Assembly (NCBI GenBank): GCA_965656185.1
Contig: CBFHJH010000008.1
Span: 60,104-124,103, forward strand
DNA: 64,000 nt
Direction of reading: 5' to 3'
From: Croceimicrobium sp965656185
GTDB lineage: Bacteria > Bacteroidota > Bacteroidia > Flavobacteriales > Schleiferiaceae
Shown: positions 1 to 8,798 of the stretch, one piece after another
Layout: each line of letters begins with the position of its first letter
Position numbering within the stretch: the first letter of the stretch is position 1
Program-made: the position numbers and the translations under genes
Notes under the pieces: generated by a model
Databases searched by the model: none
The model's input: only the letters and a program-made list of their open reading frames with translations
What the model was told of the DNA's origin: nothing

Positions 1-416
1 ATTACTTTCATATCGCGATCGTGGGCCATTTCAACCATAGCTTTGAAGTCTTCTAGGCTACCAAAGTTGGGATTCACCGCTGTGTAGTCCTTAATGGAAT
101 AATAGCTACCTAAGCCGCCTTTACGGTTTTTTTCACCAATCGGCTGAATGGGCATCATCCACAAAATCTTAACGCCTAATTCCTGCAGGCGATCTAGGTG
201 TTCGCTAAAAGCCTGAATAGTGCCCTCAGGAGTATATTGTCTAATGTTTACCTCGTAAATATTAGCTCCGTTTAACCAGTCATCTTGTTCATCAATATTT
301 TGATTATCAGCCACCTGAGTGCTGTCGCTATTGGCTTGATCTGTGTTTTTAGGACCGGGATTTTGGCAAGCCGTCAAAAGGCTTAAGCTGAGAGCTAGGG
401 ATAAGATCTTTTTCAT
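1..416 (-). CDS. GH13 alpha-amylase family lipoprotein, N-terminal part (runs off window)
   Basis: Only the first ~138 codons are inside the window; the gene continues past base 1. The N-terminus is a lipoprotein signal peptide with lipobox LTAC, so the enzyme should be anchored in the outer or inner membrane facing the periplasm or surface. After an Asp/Asn-rich linker comes the start of a GH13 barrel: ANIYEVNIRQYTPEGTI, then LQELGVKILWMMPIQPIGE, typical of strands beta1-beta2 of alpha-amylases. Expected role is hydrolysis of starch or maltodextrins. It lies 12 bp downstream of another GH13 gene and is the last visible member of the pfkA-gap-kinase-pgmB-GH65-amylase operon. Catalytic residues lie outside the window, so exact specificity is not visible. 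Confidence 0.85.
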   Translation of the reverse strand, partial: MKKILSLALSLSLLTACQNPGPKNTDQANSDSTQVADNQNIDEQDDWLNGANIYEVNIRQYTPEGTIQAFSEHLDRLQELGVKILWMMPIQPIGEKNRKGGLGSYYSIKDYTAVNPNFGSLEDFKAMVEMAHDRDMKV

Positions 417-428
417 GTCTTTTAAAGA

Positions 429-2678
429 TTAATAGTTGGCAAACATTTGGTAAGAAAGGGGTGCGATAGGCGCTGGTCCGAGGCGTTCCATTCCATCTTC
501 CATGAGGCCGTTTCGCACTTTATTCAAAGAACGATCAAAACCCTTAGTCAAGCTAGGGTCTATTTCTTGAATTGAATTAGAGAGATTAAATATGGTAAGT
601 ACGCTTTGGTCAAGGTAATCACGTCTAATGTAGATAAGTTCGCCCTCTACTTCTATGGTGGTGTTTCCGTAGATCAGAGCAAGGTTTTCGGCACGTAGTT
701 CATTGAGTTCTTTAACTTGCTTGAAAAGCAGGGCTTCGTTCTCATCCCAATTCTCAAAGTACATCATACGGCGGTTATCGGGGTCATTGGCACCGGGTAG
801 GCCAATTTCATCACCGTAGTAGATACAGGGTATACCTGGTACACTATAATTAAAGGCATGTAAGAGGGCCAAGCGCTTGTAGGCTTGTTTATTGGCTTTG
901 GGGATTTCACGTTCCCAGCCAGCTAATTTGGGATCTTCATCAAAGGCAACATCGCCAGAAGCATAGGAGATGAAACGAGCACGATCTTGATTTCCGGAAA
1001 TATTTCCCATTAAGTGATGGTGACCATAAGTTTCCAAGCCTGCCTCCAAGGTAGATTTAAGATGGGCCAAGTTCTCGCTACGGGCAAAAGTGGCAACGGC
1101 TGCATCATAGAGGTTAAAGTCGAATTGGGCGTCTAGCATTCCCGTAGAAATGTAGCTATTGATCAGTCCTGGACTGCCGTATGTTTCACCAATTTGATAG
1201 ATGGGCCCTTTATTCAATTGGCGAATGCGATAGCTCAAAGTGCGCCAATAAAGCTCATCGATATGCTTGGTAGCATCATGTCGAAAGCCATCTAGCTGGT
1301 AATTTTTAAGCCAATAAACCGCAGAGTCTACCATAGGGTCTACCACTTCCCAACGACGAAGGTCTAAGGTGGGCAGATGATCGTCGAACCAAGTGGTAAG
1401 ACGATATTCGTCCCATTTTTCGGTATTCTTGGTGCCGTCAGGCAAGTAAAGCGAAGTAGCCCAATCGGGGTGTTCTTGGTAAATGGGATGTTGCAAATGC
1501 ACGTGATTGGCTACATAATCGAGTACCACGTTGAAGTCTTGTGCATGCGCATCGGCAATAAGCGCCTTGAAGGTTGCTTTATCACCAAAGCGATAATCGA
1601 TGCGAATATTGCTAATGGGCCAATAGCCGTGGTAGCCCGAAAACTTTGATTTTACGCTGCCCTTATCCCAATAACCCCAAGCGTCTTTTGGGTTTTGAAT
1701 AATGGGCGAGACCCAAATGGTGTTTACACCAAGGTCCTTAAAATAGCCTGTTTCGATCTTTTGGTTTACTCCTTTTAGGTCACCTCCCTGATAATTGGCT
1801 TGCGGCATAATGGAAGAATCGGCCACCGCTTCATTATTGCTGCTATCGCCATCCATAAAACGATCGACCATGGCAAAGTACATACGAGCTGCATGCCAGT
1901 CTTGACGCTTTAAATTTTCTTCGTCCTGAATTACCTTGCCGTAATGGAGCGGGATTAAATAATCGTCGCCCTTGTTTTCGCCGAGGTAGCTAAAGACCCT
2001 GATATAGCTACGTTCTATTGAGTTTGCTTCTTCCGGTACCCTAATTTGGCAAGTAGGAGGATAGTTTTTCTTACAGGGGAAGTCAATCATTTTATTGTTC
2101 CACAAGGCAATGATCTTTGCGCTAGGCTCTCCATTTTGCAAGGTAATTAGCTTGTCTGTAGCGCTTAATTGGAGTTTGGCTGGTTGTAGGCTGTCGCCGG
2201 AAACGACTAAAATATTGTTGAAACTGCCCAAGCCATTGCTCACCTTTTCTTCGACTTTGGGGTCTAGAGTTTCGGCCCCATCTACATAGAGTTTATATTG
2301 ATAACGTCCTGGTTCGAGCAATAAAGTGCGACGATAAGTTTTGTTCTGGTATTTCAGGGCTGGCGACTGACGATTCCAGTTATTAAAGGTTCCGATCAGA
2401 CGAATGTCTTTATTCCGTCCAAAGTCGGATCGATCGTAAACGAACTCAATGTTTTTAGCCGCAGATTTAATAAGGATGAGGTGCTCTTCTCCCTGCACGG
2501 TATTTAATTGAAGGCTACTGATCTTAGTGGCAGGCTTACCCACCAATAGCAATCGCTCAGGCTCAGGGCTTACATTTTTTAGGCCCTCGGGCAATTCAAC
2601 ATTGCGCAGGCTTTTGTCTGCTAGGTAATCACGCAGGATAATCTCCGTGGTATCAGCATTTAGGTAAACAGGAGTGTA
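429..2678 (-). CDS. GH13 alpha-amylase family enzyme with CBM48-like N-terminal domain (5' end in N gap)
   Basis: About 749 residues are visible; the start and probable signal peptide lie inside the N run. The first visible part holds a CBM48/AMPK-glycogen-binding-like module (RLIGTFNNWNR, then LEPGRYQYKLYVDG). The GH13 barrel follows: region I DYVANHVH, region II GFRHDATKH carrying the nucleophile Asp, region III QIGETYG carrying the acid/base Glu, region IV SGNQDRARF with the third Asp. It ends with a beta-sandwich domain. The neopullulanase/SusA-like layout suggests maltodextrin hydrolysis in the periplasm. It follows the GH65 gene and precedes another amylase in one operon. The computed open frame through the Ns upstream is an artefact of unknown bases. 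Confidence 0.88.
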   Translation of the reverse strand, partial: YTPVYLNADTTEIILRDYLADKSLRNVELPEGLKNVSPEPERLLLVGKPATKISSLQLNTVQGEEHLILIKSAAKNIEFVYDRSDFGRNKDIRLIGTFNNWNRQSPALKYQNKTYRRTLLLEPGRYQYKLYVDGAETLDPKVEEKVSNGLGSFNNILVVSGDSLQPAKLQLSATDKLITLQNGEPSAKIIALWNNKMIDFPCKKNYPPTCQIRVPEEANSIERSYIRVFSYLGENKGDDYLIPLHYGKVIQDEENLKRQDWHAARMYFAMVDRFMDGDSSNNEAVADSSIMPQANYQGGDLKGVNQKIETGYFKDLGVNTIWVSPIIQNPKDAWGYWDKGSVKSKFSGYHGYWPISNIRIDYRFGDKATFKALIADAHAQDFNVVLDYVANHVHLQHPIYQEHPDWATSLYLPDGTKNTEKWDEYRLTTWFDDHLPTLDLRRWEVVDPMVDSAVYWLKNYQLDGFRHDATKHIDELYWRTLSYRIRQLNKGPIYQIGETYGSPGLINSYISTGMLDAQFDFNLYDAAVATFARSENLAHLKSTLEAGLETYGHHHLMGNISGNQDRARFISYASGDVAFDEDPKLAGWEREIPKANKQAYKRLALLHAFNYSVPGIPCIYYGDEIGLPGANDPDNRRMMYFENWDENEALLFKQVKELNELRAENLALIYGNTTIEVEGELIYIRRDYLDQSVLTIFNLSNSIQEIDPSLTKGFDRSLNKVRNGLMEDGMERLGPAPIAPLSYQMFANY

Positions 2679-3211
2679 NNNNNNNNNNNNNNNNNNNNNN
2701 NNNNNNNNNNNNNNNNNNNNNNNNNNNNNNNNNNNNNNNNNNNNNNNNNNNNNNNNNNNNNNNNNNNNNNNNNNNNNNNNNNNNNNNNNNNNNNNNNNNN
2801 NNNNNNNNNNNNNNNNNNNNNNNNNNNNNNNNNNNNNNNNNNNNNNNNNNNNNNNNNNNNNNNNNNNNNNNNNNNNNNNNNNNNNNNNNNNNNNNNNNNN
2901 NNNNNNNNNNNNNNNNNNNNNNNNNNNNNNNNNNNNNNNNNNNNNNNNNNNNNNNNNNNNNNNNNNNNNNNNNNNNNNNNNNNNNNNNNNNNNNNNNNNN
3001 NNNNNNNNNNNNNNNNNNNNNNNNNNNNNNNNNNNNNNNNNNNNNNNNNNNNNNNNNNNNNNNNNNNNNNNNNNNNNNNNNNNNNNNNNNNNNNNNNNNN
3101 NNNNNNNNNNNNNNNNNNNNNNNNNNNNNNNNNNNNNNNNNNNNNNNNNNNNNNNNNNNNNNNNNNNNNNNNNNNNNNNNNNNNNNNNNNNNNNNNNNNN
3201 NNNNNNNNNNN
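2679..3211. other. Assembly gap, 533 N
   Basis: A run of undetermined bases covering the 3' end of the GH65 gene and the 5' end of the GH13 gene. Judged by family length, about 110-120 residues of GH65 (the barrel end and C-terminal sheet) and about 30 residues of the amylase, including its signal peptide, are missing. That is about 420-450 bases, rather less than 533. The three other N runs also look about 99 bases too long, so about 434 real bases would fit here (inference). Confidence 0.9.
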
Positions 3212-5160
3212 GCGGCCTGAACCACGTGTACACAGGGAGAAAGGGAGCTTTCATGCACGGTGCGGGGCTCGTAAAAGTCGAAGTTCCGTTCCAATTCATC
3301 CTTGCTAAAATGGTCTTCGAAAAAGTAAAAGCCTTGCAAGACATCGGCTTGTTTGATAAAGCATGAACGCAAAATGCGATCCCAGCTCCAATGCTGATTG
3401 ATTGGACGTTCACTTAAGGGCAGGTCTTCTGCCATTCTTTGCTCCTTATCCAAAAAGCCTTCTTGTTGCAATACAACCCCTAAGCTTTCGCTTGATGGCA
3501 AATAAACATTGCTGCTAATTTCATCCCAAGTCTTTAATTCTTGATCGGCCTGAAACTGCGTCTTTTTATTGATACGTTCAATGGCGGATGGATCCATGGC
3601 GATCACCTTGCTGTAAGATTCGCTGGCGTATTCCAAGCACCATTTTGCTAAATAATTGGTGTACCAATTATTATTCACGTTGTTCTCATATTCATTGGGT
3701 CCAGTTATCCCTAACATCACGTACTGTCCTTTGGCCTCACTGTAGTTAAAGCGCTGGGCCCAGAAACGAGCGATTCCGATAAGCACCTCTAGGCCATATT
3801 CGGCCAAATAGGCTTCATCACCAAAGTAGCGGATGTAATTAAAGATGGCAAAGGCAATGGCACCATTACGGTGAATTTCTTCGAAGGTGATCTCCCATTC
3901 GTTATGACACTCTTCACCGTTCATCGTTACCATGGGGTAGAGGGCTGCCCCTTTGGTGAAACCTAGCTTTTGGGCATTTTCAATGGCCTTGTCGAGCTGG
4001 CGATAACGGTAGATCAATAAGTTACGGGCGACTTCCTTTCCGGCCGAGGCCATATAAAAGGGAAGACAATAGGCTTCGGTGTCCCAGTAAGTTGAGCCAC
4101 CGTATTTTTCGCCGGTAAAGCCTTTTGGGCCGATATTTAAGCGAGCGTCTTCGCCAGTATAGGTCTGGGTAAGATGAAAGATATTAAAGCGAATGCCCTG
4201 TTGGGCTTCAGGGTCGCCACCGATCATGATATCACTTTGCTCCCAGCGTGCCGCCCAATCGGCTTTTTGCTCTTCTAATAAGGCGGCAAAGCCCGCTCGG
4301 CGCGCTAAAGAAGCTAGTTCATCTGCTTTTTCGCTCAATTCTTCTTTGGCATAATGGAAAGAGCTGCAAATGGCGGCATATTTATAAAGCGTGTAGCTCT
4401 GATCTGCCTTGGCCTCTATGCTAAAGCTGTTTTCCGCGTATTTGTCGCGGCTATTGGTATTGGGATAAAGAGTTAATGGCTCAGCTTCGCTTTGGTACAT
4501 TTCATAACGCATGGCCGCAGCTACTTGAAAGTCTAATTTCTTGGTCTTGGCAAGGATAACCGCTTTCTGACTGGCTACATTCTCGGAGACACCTTCCCAG
4601 AATTTCTCATCATAGTTCGAGTCGTGATTGATCACGTCGAAATCCAGATAGGGAGTGATCTCGACTGGAGCGTCAAATCCTTTCAATTTGAATTGATAGC
4701 GAATAGCTCCTACCTCCTTGCGTTTCATGCTGATAAAACGGTAAACCTCCGCTTCTATCTTTTTACCTTCGGCTAACTCCACCGTAAAACGGCGCAGGAG
4801 GTAGCCCTCCTTCATATTTAGTTCCCGGTAAAAGTCGATTACTTTATGGCGGGCGAGATCCAAGTCGGTGCCATCTACTTTAATGGAAATACCGATCCAG
4901 TTTACCGAGTTAAGTACTTTGGCAAAATACTCTGGATAGCCATTTTTCCACCAGCCAACGCGTGTTTTGTCGGGATAATAAACCCCGCCCAAGTAGCTGC
5001 CCTGCAGGCTTTGGCCACTGTAATTTTCTTCAAAATTGGCTCTTTGGCCCATAAAGCCATTGCCAATGCTAAAAATGGACTCGGAACCTTGGTGAAGTTC
5101 CGGCCGCCAGCGGTCCTCGATGATCCGCCATTCGTCGGTTACCAAGTACTTATTATGCAT
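3212..5160 (-). CDS. GH65 glycoside phosphorylase, probably maltose phosphorylase (3' end in N gap)
   Basis: 649 residues are visible of an expected ~760. Family GH65 is shown by the N-terminal sheet domain and the (alpha/alpha)6 barrel. The general acid is Glu490 in the motif ITGPNEY. Lys603-Gln604 (IKQADV) matches the glucose-binding Lys-Gln of maltose phosphorylases, and HESSLSP (about 636-642) is the phosphate-binding loop. No signal peptide, so cytoplasmic. Reaction: maltose plus phosphate gives beta-glucose 1-phosphate plus glucose. The beta-phosphoglucomutase gene directly upstream (5 bp apart) supports a beta-G1P product. Trehalose or kojibiose phosphorylase are alternatives, but the amylase neighbours favour maltose. 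Confidence 0.88.
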
Positions 5161-5165
5161 GTTCT

Positions 5166-5828
5166 TTAGATGTGGTTCAGTTGGTTGATGAGTTCGGCAG
5201 GGCTGTAAGCGGCCAGGTTTTCGATCACCAGCTCGGCGTCTGTTAAGACTTCTGCTTCACCTATTCCCACGCGGCGAAAACCGCCTTGTTTGGCTGCTTC
5301 GATGCCGGCCAAGGAGTCTTCAAAAACTACAGTTGCCGAGGGCTCTAGGTCAAGCGCCTCCGCCCCCATACTAAAAACCTGGGGGTCGGGTTTAGAGCGG
5401 GTGATCTTAGTACCATCGATAATGGTTTGGAAATAGTCTTTGATCCCTAGTAGGTCTAGGATCAAAACCGCATTCTTACTGGCCGAGCCCAGGCCGATCG
5501 CGATACCTTGTCGACGAGACTCTTCCAAGAACTCCACTGCTCCCGGAAGTGCCTCATCGCTTTTCATTTCTCTTACGTATTCTAGGTACCACTCGTTTTT
5601 GAGCGCCATCATACGTTCGAATTCATCCTGTTCGAGGCTTTTACCGCCCCAGGCCAGGATCTTTTCTAAAGACTCCTTCCGACTTACCCCTTTTAGTTCT
5701 TCATTCTGTTCCGCAGTAAAGGGGATCTCTAATTCTGAGGCGAGGCGCTGCCAAGCTTTAAAATGGAATTTAGCAGTATCTACTATAACTCCGTCGAGAT
5801 CGAAGAGGAATCCTTTAATGGCCTTCAT
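5166..5828 (-). CDS. pgmB: Beta-phosphoglucomutase (HAD superfamily)
   Basis: 220 residues, the usual length. HAD motif I is FDLDGVIVDTA (nucleophile Asp10, acid/base Asp12), followed by a helical cap, motif II GLGSASKN, and motif III/IV KPDPQVF ... VVFEDSLAGIEAAK. It converts beta-glucose 1-phosphate to glucose 6-phosphate, taking over the product of the GH65 phosphorylase encoded 5 bp downstream. The start overlaps the stop of the upstream kinase gene by one base (TAATG arrangement), pointing to translational coupling. The catalytic residues appear intact. Confidence 0.93.
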   Translation of the reverse strand: MKAIKGFLFDLDGVIVDTAKFHFKAWQRLASELEIPFTAEQNEELKGVSRKESLEKILAWGGKSLEQDEFERMMALKNEWYLEYVREMKSDEALPGAVEFLEESRRQGIAIGLGSASKNAVLILDLLGIKDYFQTIIDGTKITRSKPDPQVFSMGAEALDLEPSATVVFEDSLAGIEAAKQGGFRRVGIGEAEVLTDAELVIENLAAYSPAELINQLNHI

Positions 5829-6691
5829 TAAACTTTCTGATTAATCTTATAGCGTCTGTAATAATCGATCAAACCGTCTACCGGTCTGCGTATGATCTGT
5901 CCTTTCTGCAAGTCGAAATAGTCCAAGACATCACTTAGTACCGACTCGAAATGATAGGCAATGGAGCCCACAAAGCTAATCGGCACCTTTCTGGAGTTTG
6001 GAAAAGGAAGCACCTGGGTTTCGATAAACTCCCTAAAACCGTTAAAGACCATTTGATAAAAGAAAGGTCGGTCGAGGTGTTTATGAGCAAATGGTGCCAA
6101 ATCTCCCAAGAATACGTTGGCCCCAGTAGGAGCGTAAACCCGCTCTCGTATCATGGCTTCATTTAAACCATAATGTTCTTCGAACTCACGAATAAGCGCT
6201 TCATCCATCTGACGGTAGAGATAGGCTCGAACGATGCGTTTACCGATGTAGGAGGCAGAGCCTTCATCGCCCAATATAAAGCCATAGCCGGAACGGCCGG
6301 GTTTTAAGCTTTGACCGTCGTAGTAAACGCAATTACTGCCCGTACCTAAAATGCAGGTTACTTGAGGTAAACCATTCCAGGTAGCATAAGCCGAAGCTCT
6401 CAGGTCGTGATCAACGATGATTTCCGCATTGGGAAAACCAGCCTTCAGGCCTTCGCTAATTTCTACGTTGAGCTCGGGAGAAGAACAGCCGGCACCATAG
6501 AAAAACACTTGATCCACCTCGGAGCCCATATCAATGATCTCGGGGACTTTTATAATTTCCTTGGCCACGTACTGTCGGTCGTGGAAGTAGGGGTTAAAGC
6601 CTATGGTGCGGATACGCTTTACTTCTTCCCCCTCATTGGTTAAAAAAACGGCATCGCACTTTGTGCTACCGCTTTCAGCGAGGTAAATCAT
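5828..6691 (-). CDS. BadF/BadG/N-acetylglucosamine-kinase-like sugar kinase
   Basis: 287 residues of the ASKHA (actin/hexokinase) fold. Phosphate-1 motif LAESGSTKCDAVFL at the N-terminus, LGTGSNCVYYDG in the middle and ILGDEGSASYIG, the hallmark of the BadF/NagK-like family. Usually annotated as N-acetylglucosamine kinase in Bacteroidota. Here it is embedded between gap and pgmB in an alpha-glucan operon. The maltose phosphorylase releases free glucose and no other glucokinase is visible, so a glucokinase role is a reasonable inference. Substrate specificity cannot be read from the sequence. Confidence 0.75.
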   Translation of the reverse strand: MIYLAESGSTKCDAVFLTNEGEEVKRIRTIGFNPYFHDRQYVAKEIIKVPEIIDMGSEVDQVFFYGAGCSSPELNVEISEGLKAGFPNAEIIVDHDLRASAYATWNGLPQVTCILGTGSNCVYYDGQSLKPGRSGYGFILGDEGSASYIGKRIVRAYLYRQMDEALIREFEEHYGLNEAMIRERVYAPTGANVFLGDLAPFAHKHLDRPFFYQMVFNGFREFIETQVLPFPNSRKVPISFVGSIAYHFESVLSDVLDYFDLQKGQIIRRPVDGLIDYYRRYKINQKV

Positions 6692-6709
6692 AATGCAAAT
6701 TTATTGCTT

Positions 6710-7702
6710 CTAAAGAGAAGCCATTTTAACTGCCATGTCGGCTAATCTCGCAGAATAGCCAGCTTCATTGTCATACCAGCCAACCACTTTGATCATATTA
6801 CCATTGGCATTGGTAAGGTCTGCATCAAAAATGGTGCTGTATTTACTACCAACAATGTCGGCTGAAACGATAGGGTCTTCGGTGTATTCGAGAATACCTT
6901 TTAGATAGCTATCGGCAGCTTCTTTAATGGCAGCATTTACTTCTTCTTTAGTAGGAGTATTTGCAAGTTCTACCGTTAGGTCAGTAACCGAACCGGTAGG
7001 CGTTGGAACGCGTAAAGCGAACCCGTCTAATTTACCTTTTAGTTCTGGAAGTACCAAACCAACTGCCTTGGCGGCACCGGTAGAAGTAGGAATAATGCTT
7101 AGGGCAGCGGCGCGACTACGACGTAAATCTTTGTGAGGCGCGTCTTGTAGATTTTGATCTGCGGTATAGGCATGGGTAGTGGTCATGAAGCCTTTAACGA
7201 TGCCAAATTTTTCATGCAACACCTTGGCCATGGGCGCCAAGCAATTGGTGGTACATGAAGCATTACTGGCAATCACGTCATCTGCTCCCAACTCTTCATC
7301 ATTAACCCCTAACACTACTGTTTTCACATTACCGCTAGCAGGAGCCGATAGTAATACTTTCTTGGCTCCTGCCTGACGGTGAAGATCCATCGTTTCTGCA
7401 GTTCGGAATACACCGGTACATTCGAGGACAAGGTCTACTCCTAAGTCGCCCCAAGGAAGATTTAAAGGATCTCTTTCCGCGTAAAGCTTAATGCTTTGAC
7501 CGGCGATTTTTAAAGTATCACCTTCTAAAGAGATCTCGTGTGGAAAACGTCCGTGAATGGAATCATATTTTAATAAATGCACCAAGGTCTCAGGGGCAGT
7601 AAGATCGTTAATGGCAACTACCTGCACTCCTTCTTTCTCTAATAAATTGCGAAAGCTTAGACGACCGATACGGCCAAATCCGTTAATGGCGATGTTTTTC
7701 AT
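6710..7702 (-). CDS. gap: Type I glyceraldehyde-3-phosphate dehydrogenase
   Basis: 330 residues. Rossmann motif GFGRIGR at 8-14, Asp33 (INDLT) typical of NAD-dependent enzymes, catalytic Cys150 in ASCTTNC, and catalytic His in TTTHAYT. It oxidises and phosphorylates glyceraldehyde 3-phosphate in glycolysis. The gene sits 10 bp downstream of pfkA and 18 bp upstream of the sugar kinase, so it shares the sugar-utilization transcript and probably its regulation. No unusual residues seen. Confidence 0.96.
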   Translation of the reverse strand: MKNIAINGFGRIGRLSFRNLLEKEGVQVVAINDLTAPETLVHLLKYDSIHGRFPHEISLEGDTLKIAGQSIKLYAERDPLNLPWGDLGVDLVLECTGVFRTAETMDLHRQAGAKKVLLSAPASGNVKTVVLGVNDEELGADDVIASNASCTTNCLAPMAKVLHEKFGIVKGFMTTTHAYTADQNLQDAPHKDLRRSRAAALSIIPTSTGAAKAVGLVLPELKGKLDGFALRVPTPTGSVTDLTVELANTPTKEEVNAAIKEAADSYLKGILEYTEDPIVSADIVGSKYSTIFDADLTNANGNMIKVVGWYDNEAGYSARLADMAVKMASL

Positions 7703-7712
7703 AATTGAATTA

Positions 7713-8696
7713 TTAAGTCGATAATATTTTTAAGATTCGATTTAGTTCCATGTCAATTTCTGACTTGCTAGCGATCGCTTCTTTAAAGGGAGTGTACTGC
7801 AATTGATTGTTCACGATCCCGATCGCTTTTCCGCTAATGCCATCCAGTAAAGACTCCACGGCAGCCACACCCAATCGACTCGCTAAAACGCGGTCGGTGC
7901 AAGTGGGGGAGCCTCCCCTTTGCAGGTGACCTAAGATGGTGATCTTAGACTCCCAGTGGGGGTATTTTTCTTTTACGGCCTGGGCAATTTCATAGGTGTC
8001 GCCCAGGGTATTGCCCTCAGATACCATTATGATGCGATTCATCTTATTATTGGAAGCTCCTTTCTCCAGTTCGGCGAATAGGTCTTCCATCGGTGCTTCT
8101 TCTTCTGGTAAGACTACATCTACTGCACCGGAGGCTAGGCCAGAGCGTAAAGCAATGAAACCTGAATCGCGGCCCATTACTTCCACAAAGAAAAGGCGGT
8201 TATGGGATTCGGCCGTGTCCCGGATCTTATCTACGCAATCGATCACCACATTACAGGCCGTGTCAAAACCAATGGTGAAGTCGGTGCCTGCCAAATCGTT
8301 GTCAATGGTGCCGGGAAGCCCCATTACCGGAATATCGTATTCCTCACTGAAGTACATAGCACCGGTAAAAGAGCCGTTACCGCCAATTACAACCAATGCA
8401 TCAATGCCAAGAGCCTGAAGGTTTTTAAAGGCTTTGGCCCGACCCTCTTTGGTCTTGAATTGCTCCGAGCGAGAAGATTTAAGGATGGTGCCACCACGTT
8501 CAAGAATGTTTTTAACCGAACGGGCATTAAGTTCCAAGATCTGATTCTCGATCATGCCTTGATAACCTTCGTAAATTCCGAAAATCCTTTTATTGTAGTA
8601 CTTTCCGGCCCTTACTACCGCACGTATAGCAGCATTCATTCCGGGCGCATCGCCCCCGGAGGTTAAAACACCAATAGAATTTATTTCCTTTGCCAT
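7713..8696 (-). CDS. pfkA: ATP-dependent 6-phosphofructokinase
   Basis: 327 residues from the ATG at 8696 (MAKEINSIGVLTSGGDAPG). The open frame extends further upstream to 8924, but that part runs through the promoter and operator and has no family similarity. Motifs: GGDAPGMNAAIR (ATP-binding loop), PGTIDND (catalytic Asp), MGRDSGFIAL, and LGHLQRGGSP. It phosphorylates fructose 6-phosphate, committing sugar to glycolysis. It is the first gene of the leftward operon down to the amylases. The 17-bp operator (8724-8740) and a TAAGTTTG -7 element lie just upstream. Confidence 0.95.
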   Translation of the reverse strand: MAKEINSIGVLTSGGDAPGMNAAIRAVVRAGKYYNKRIFGIYEGYQGMIENQILELNARSVKNILERGGTILKSSRSEQFKTKEGRAKAFKNLQALGIDALVVIGGNGSFTGAMYFSEEYDIPVMGLPGTIDNDLAGTDFTIGFDTACNVVIDCVDKIRDTAESHNRLFFVEVMGRDSGFIALRSGLASGAVDVVLPEEEAPMEDLFAELEKGASNNKMNRIIMVSEGNTLGDTYEIAQAVKEKYPHWESKITILGHLQRGGSPTCTDRVLASRLGVAAVESLLDGISGKAIGIVNNQLQYTPFKEAIASKSEIDMELNRILKILST

Positions 8697-8716
8697 CGCG
8701 TTTGAAGATGATCGTA

Positions 8717-8724
8717 CAAACTTA
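8717..8724 (-). promoter_or_regulatory. Putative -7 element of the pfkA operon
   Basis: On the minus strand this reads TAAGTTTG, an exact match to the Bacteroidota -7 consensus TAnnTTTG. It lies 20 bp before the pfkA ATG. The operator AGTGTA-N5-TACACT occupies the adjoining upstream bases, between the -33 and -7 positions, where a bound protein would block RNA polymerase. No clear -33 TTTG is seen. Confidence 0.55.
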
Positions 8725-8740
8725 GTGTATTTTTTACACT
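8724..8740. promoter_or_regulatory. Operator copy 1, AGTGTA-N5-TACACT
   Basis: A perfect 6-bp inverted repeat with a 5-base T-rich spacer, in the intergenic region shared by pfkA (leftward) and the NUDIX-type regulator gene (rightward). An identical half-site arrangement with the same spacing occurs at 9655-9671 before susC. Two copies in 1 kb, both at promoters of the same pathway and flanking the regulator gene, make this the likely binding site of that regulator (inference). Confidence 0.75.
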
Positions 8741-8798
8741 TGCGAAAAAATTTTGTATTTTCATCCACCCAAATCAGTAACCTAGGACATATATAACT

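Noticed and set aside
429..3413. 994-residue ORF spanning the 533-N run
   Set aside because: Unknown bases cannot contain a stop, so the amylase frame is extended artificially into antisense GH65 sequence. The same applies to the GH65 frame extending left to 2653.
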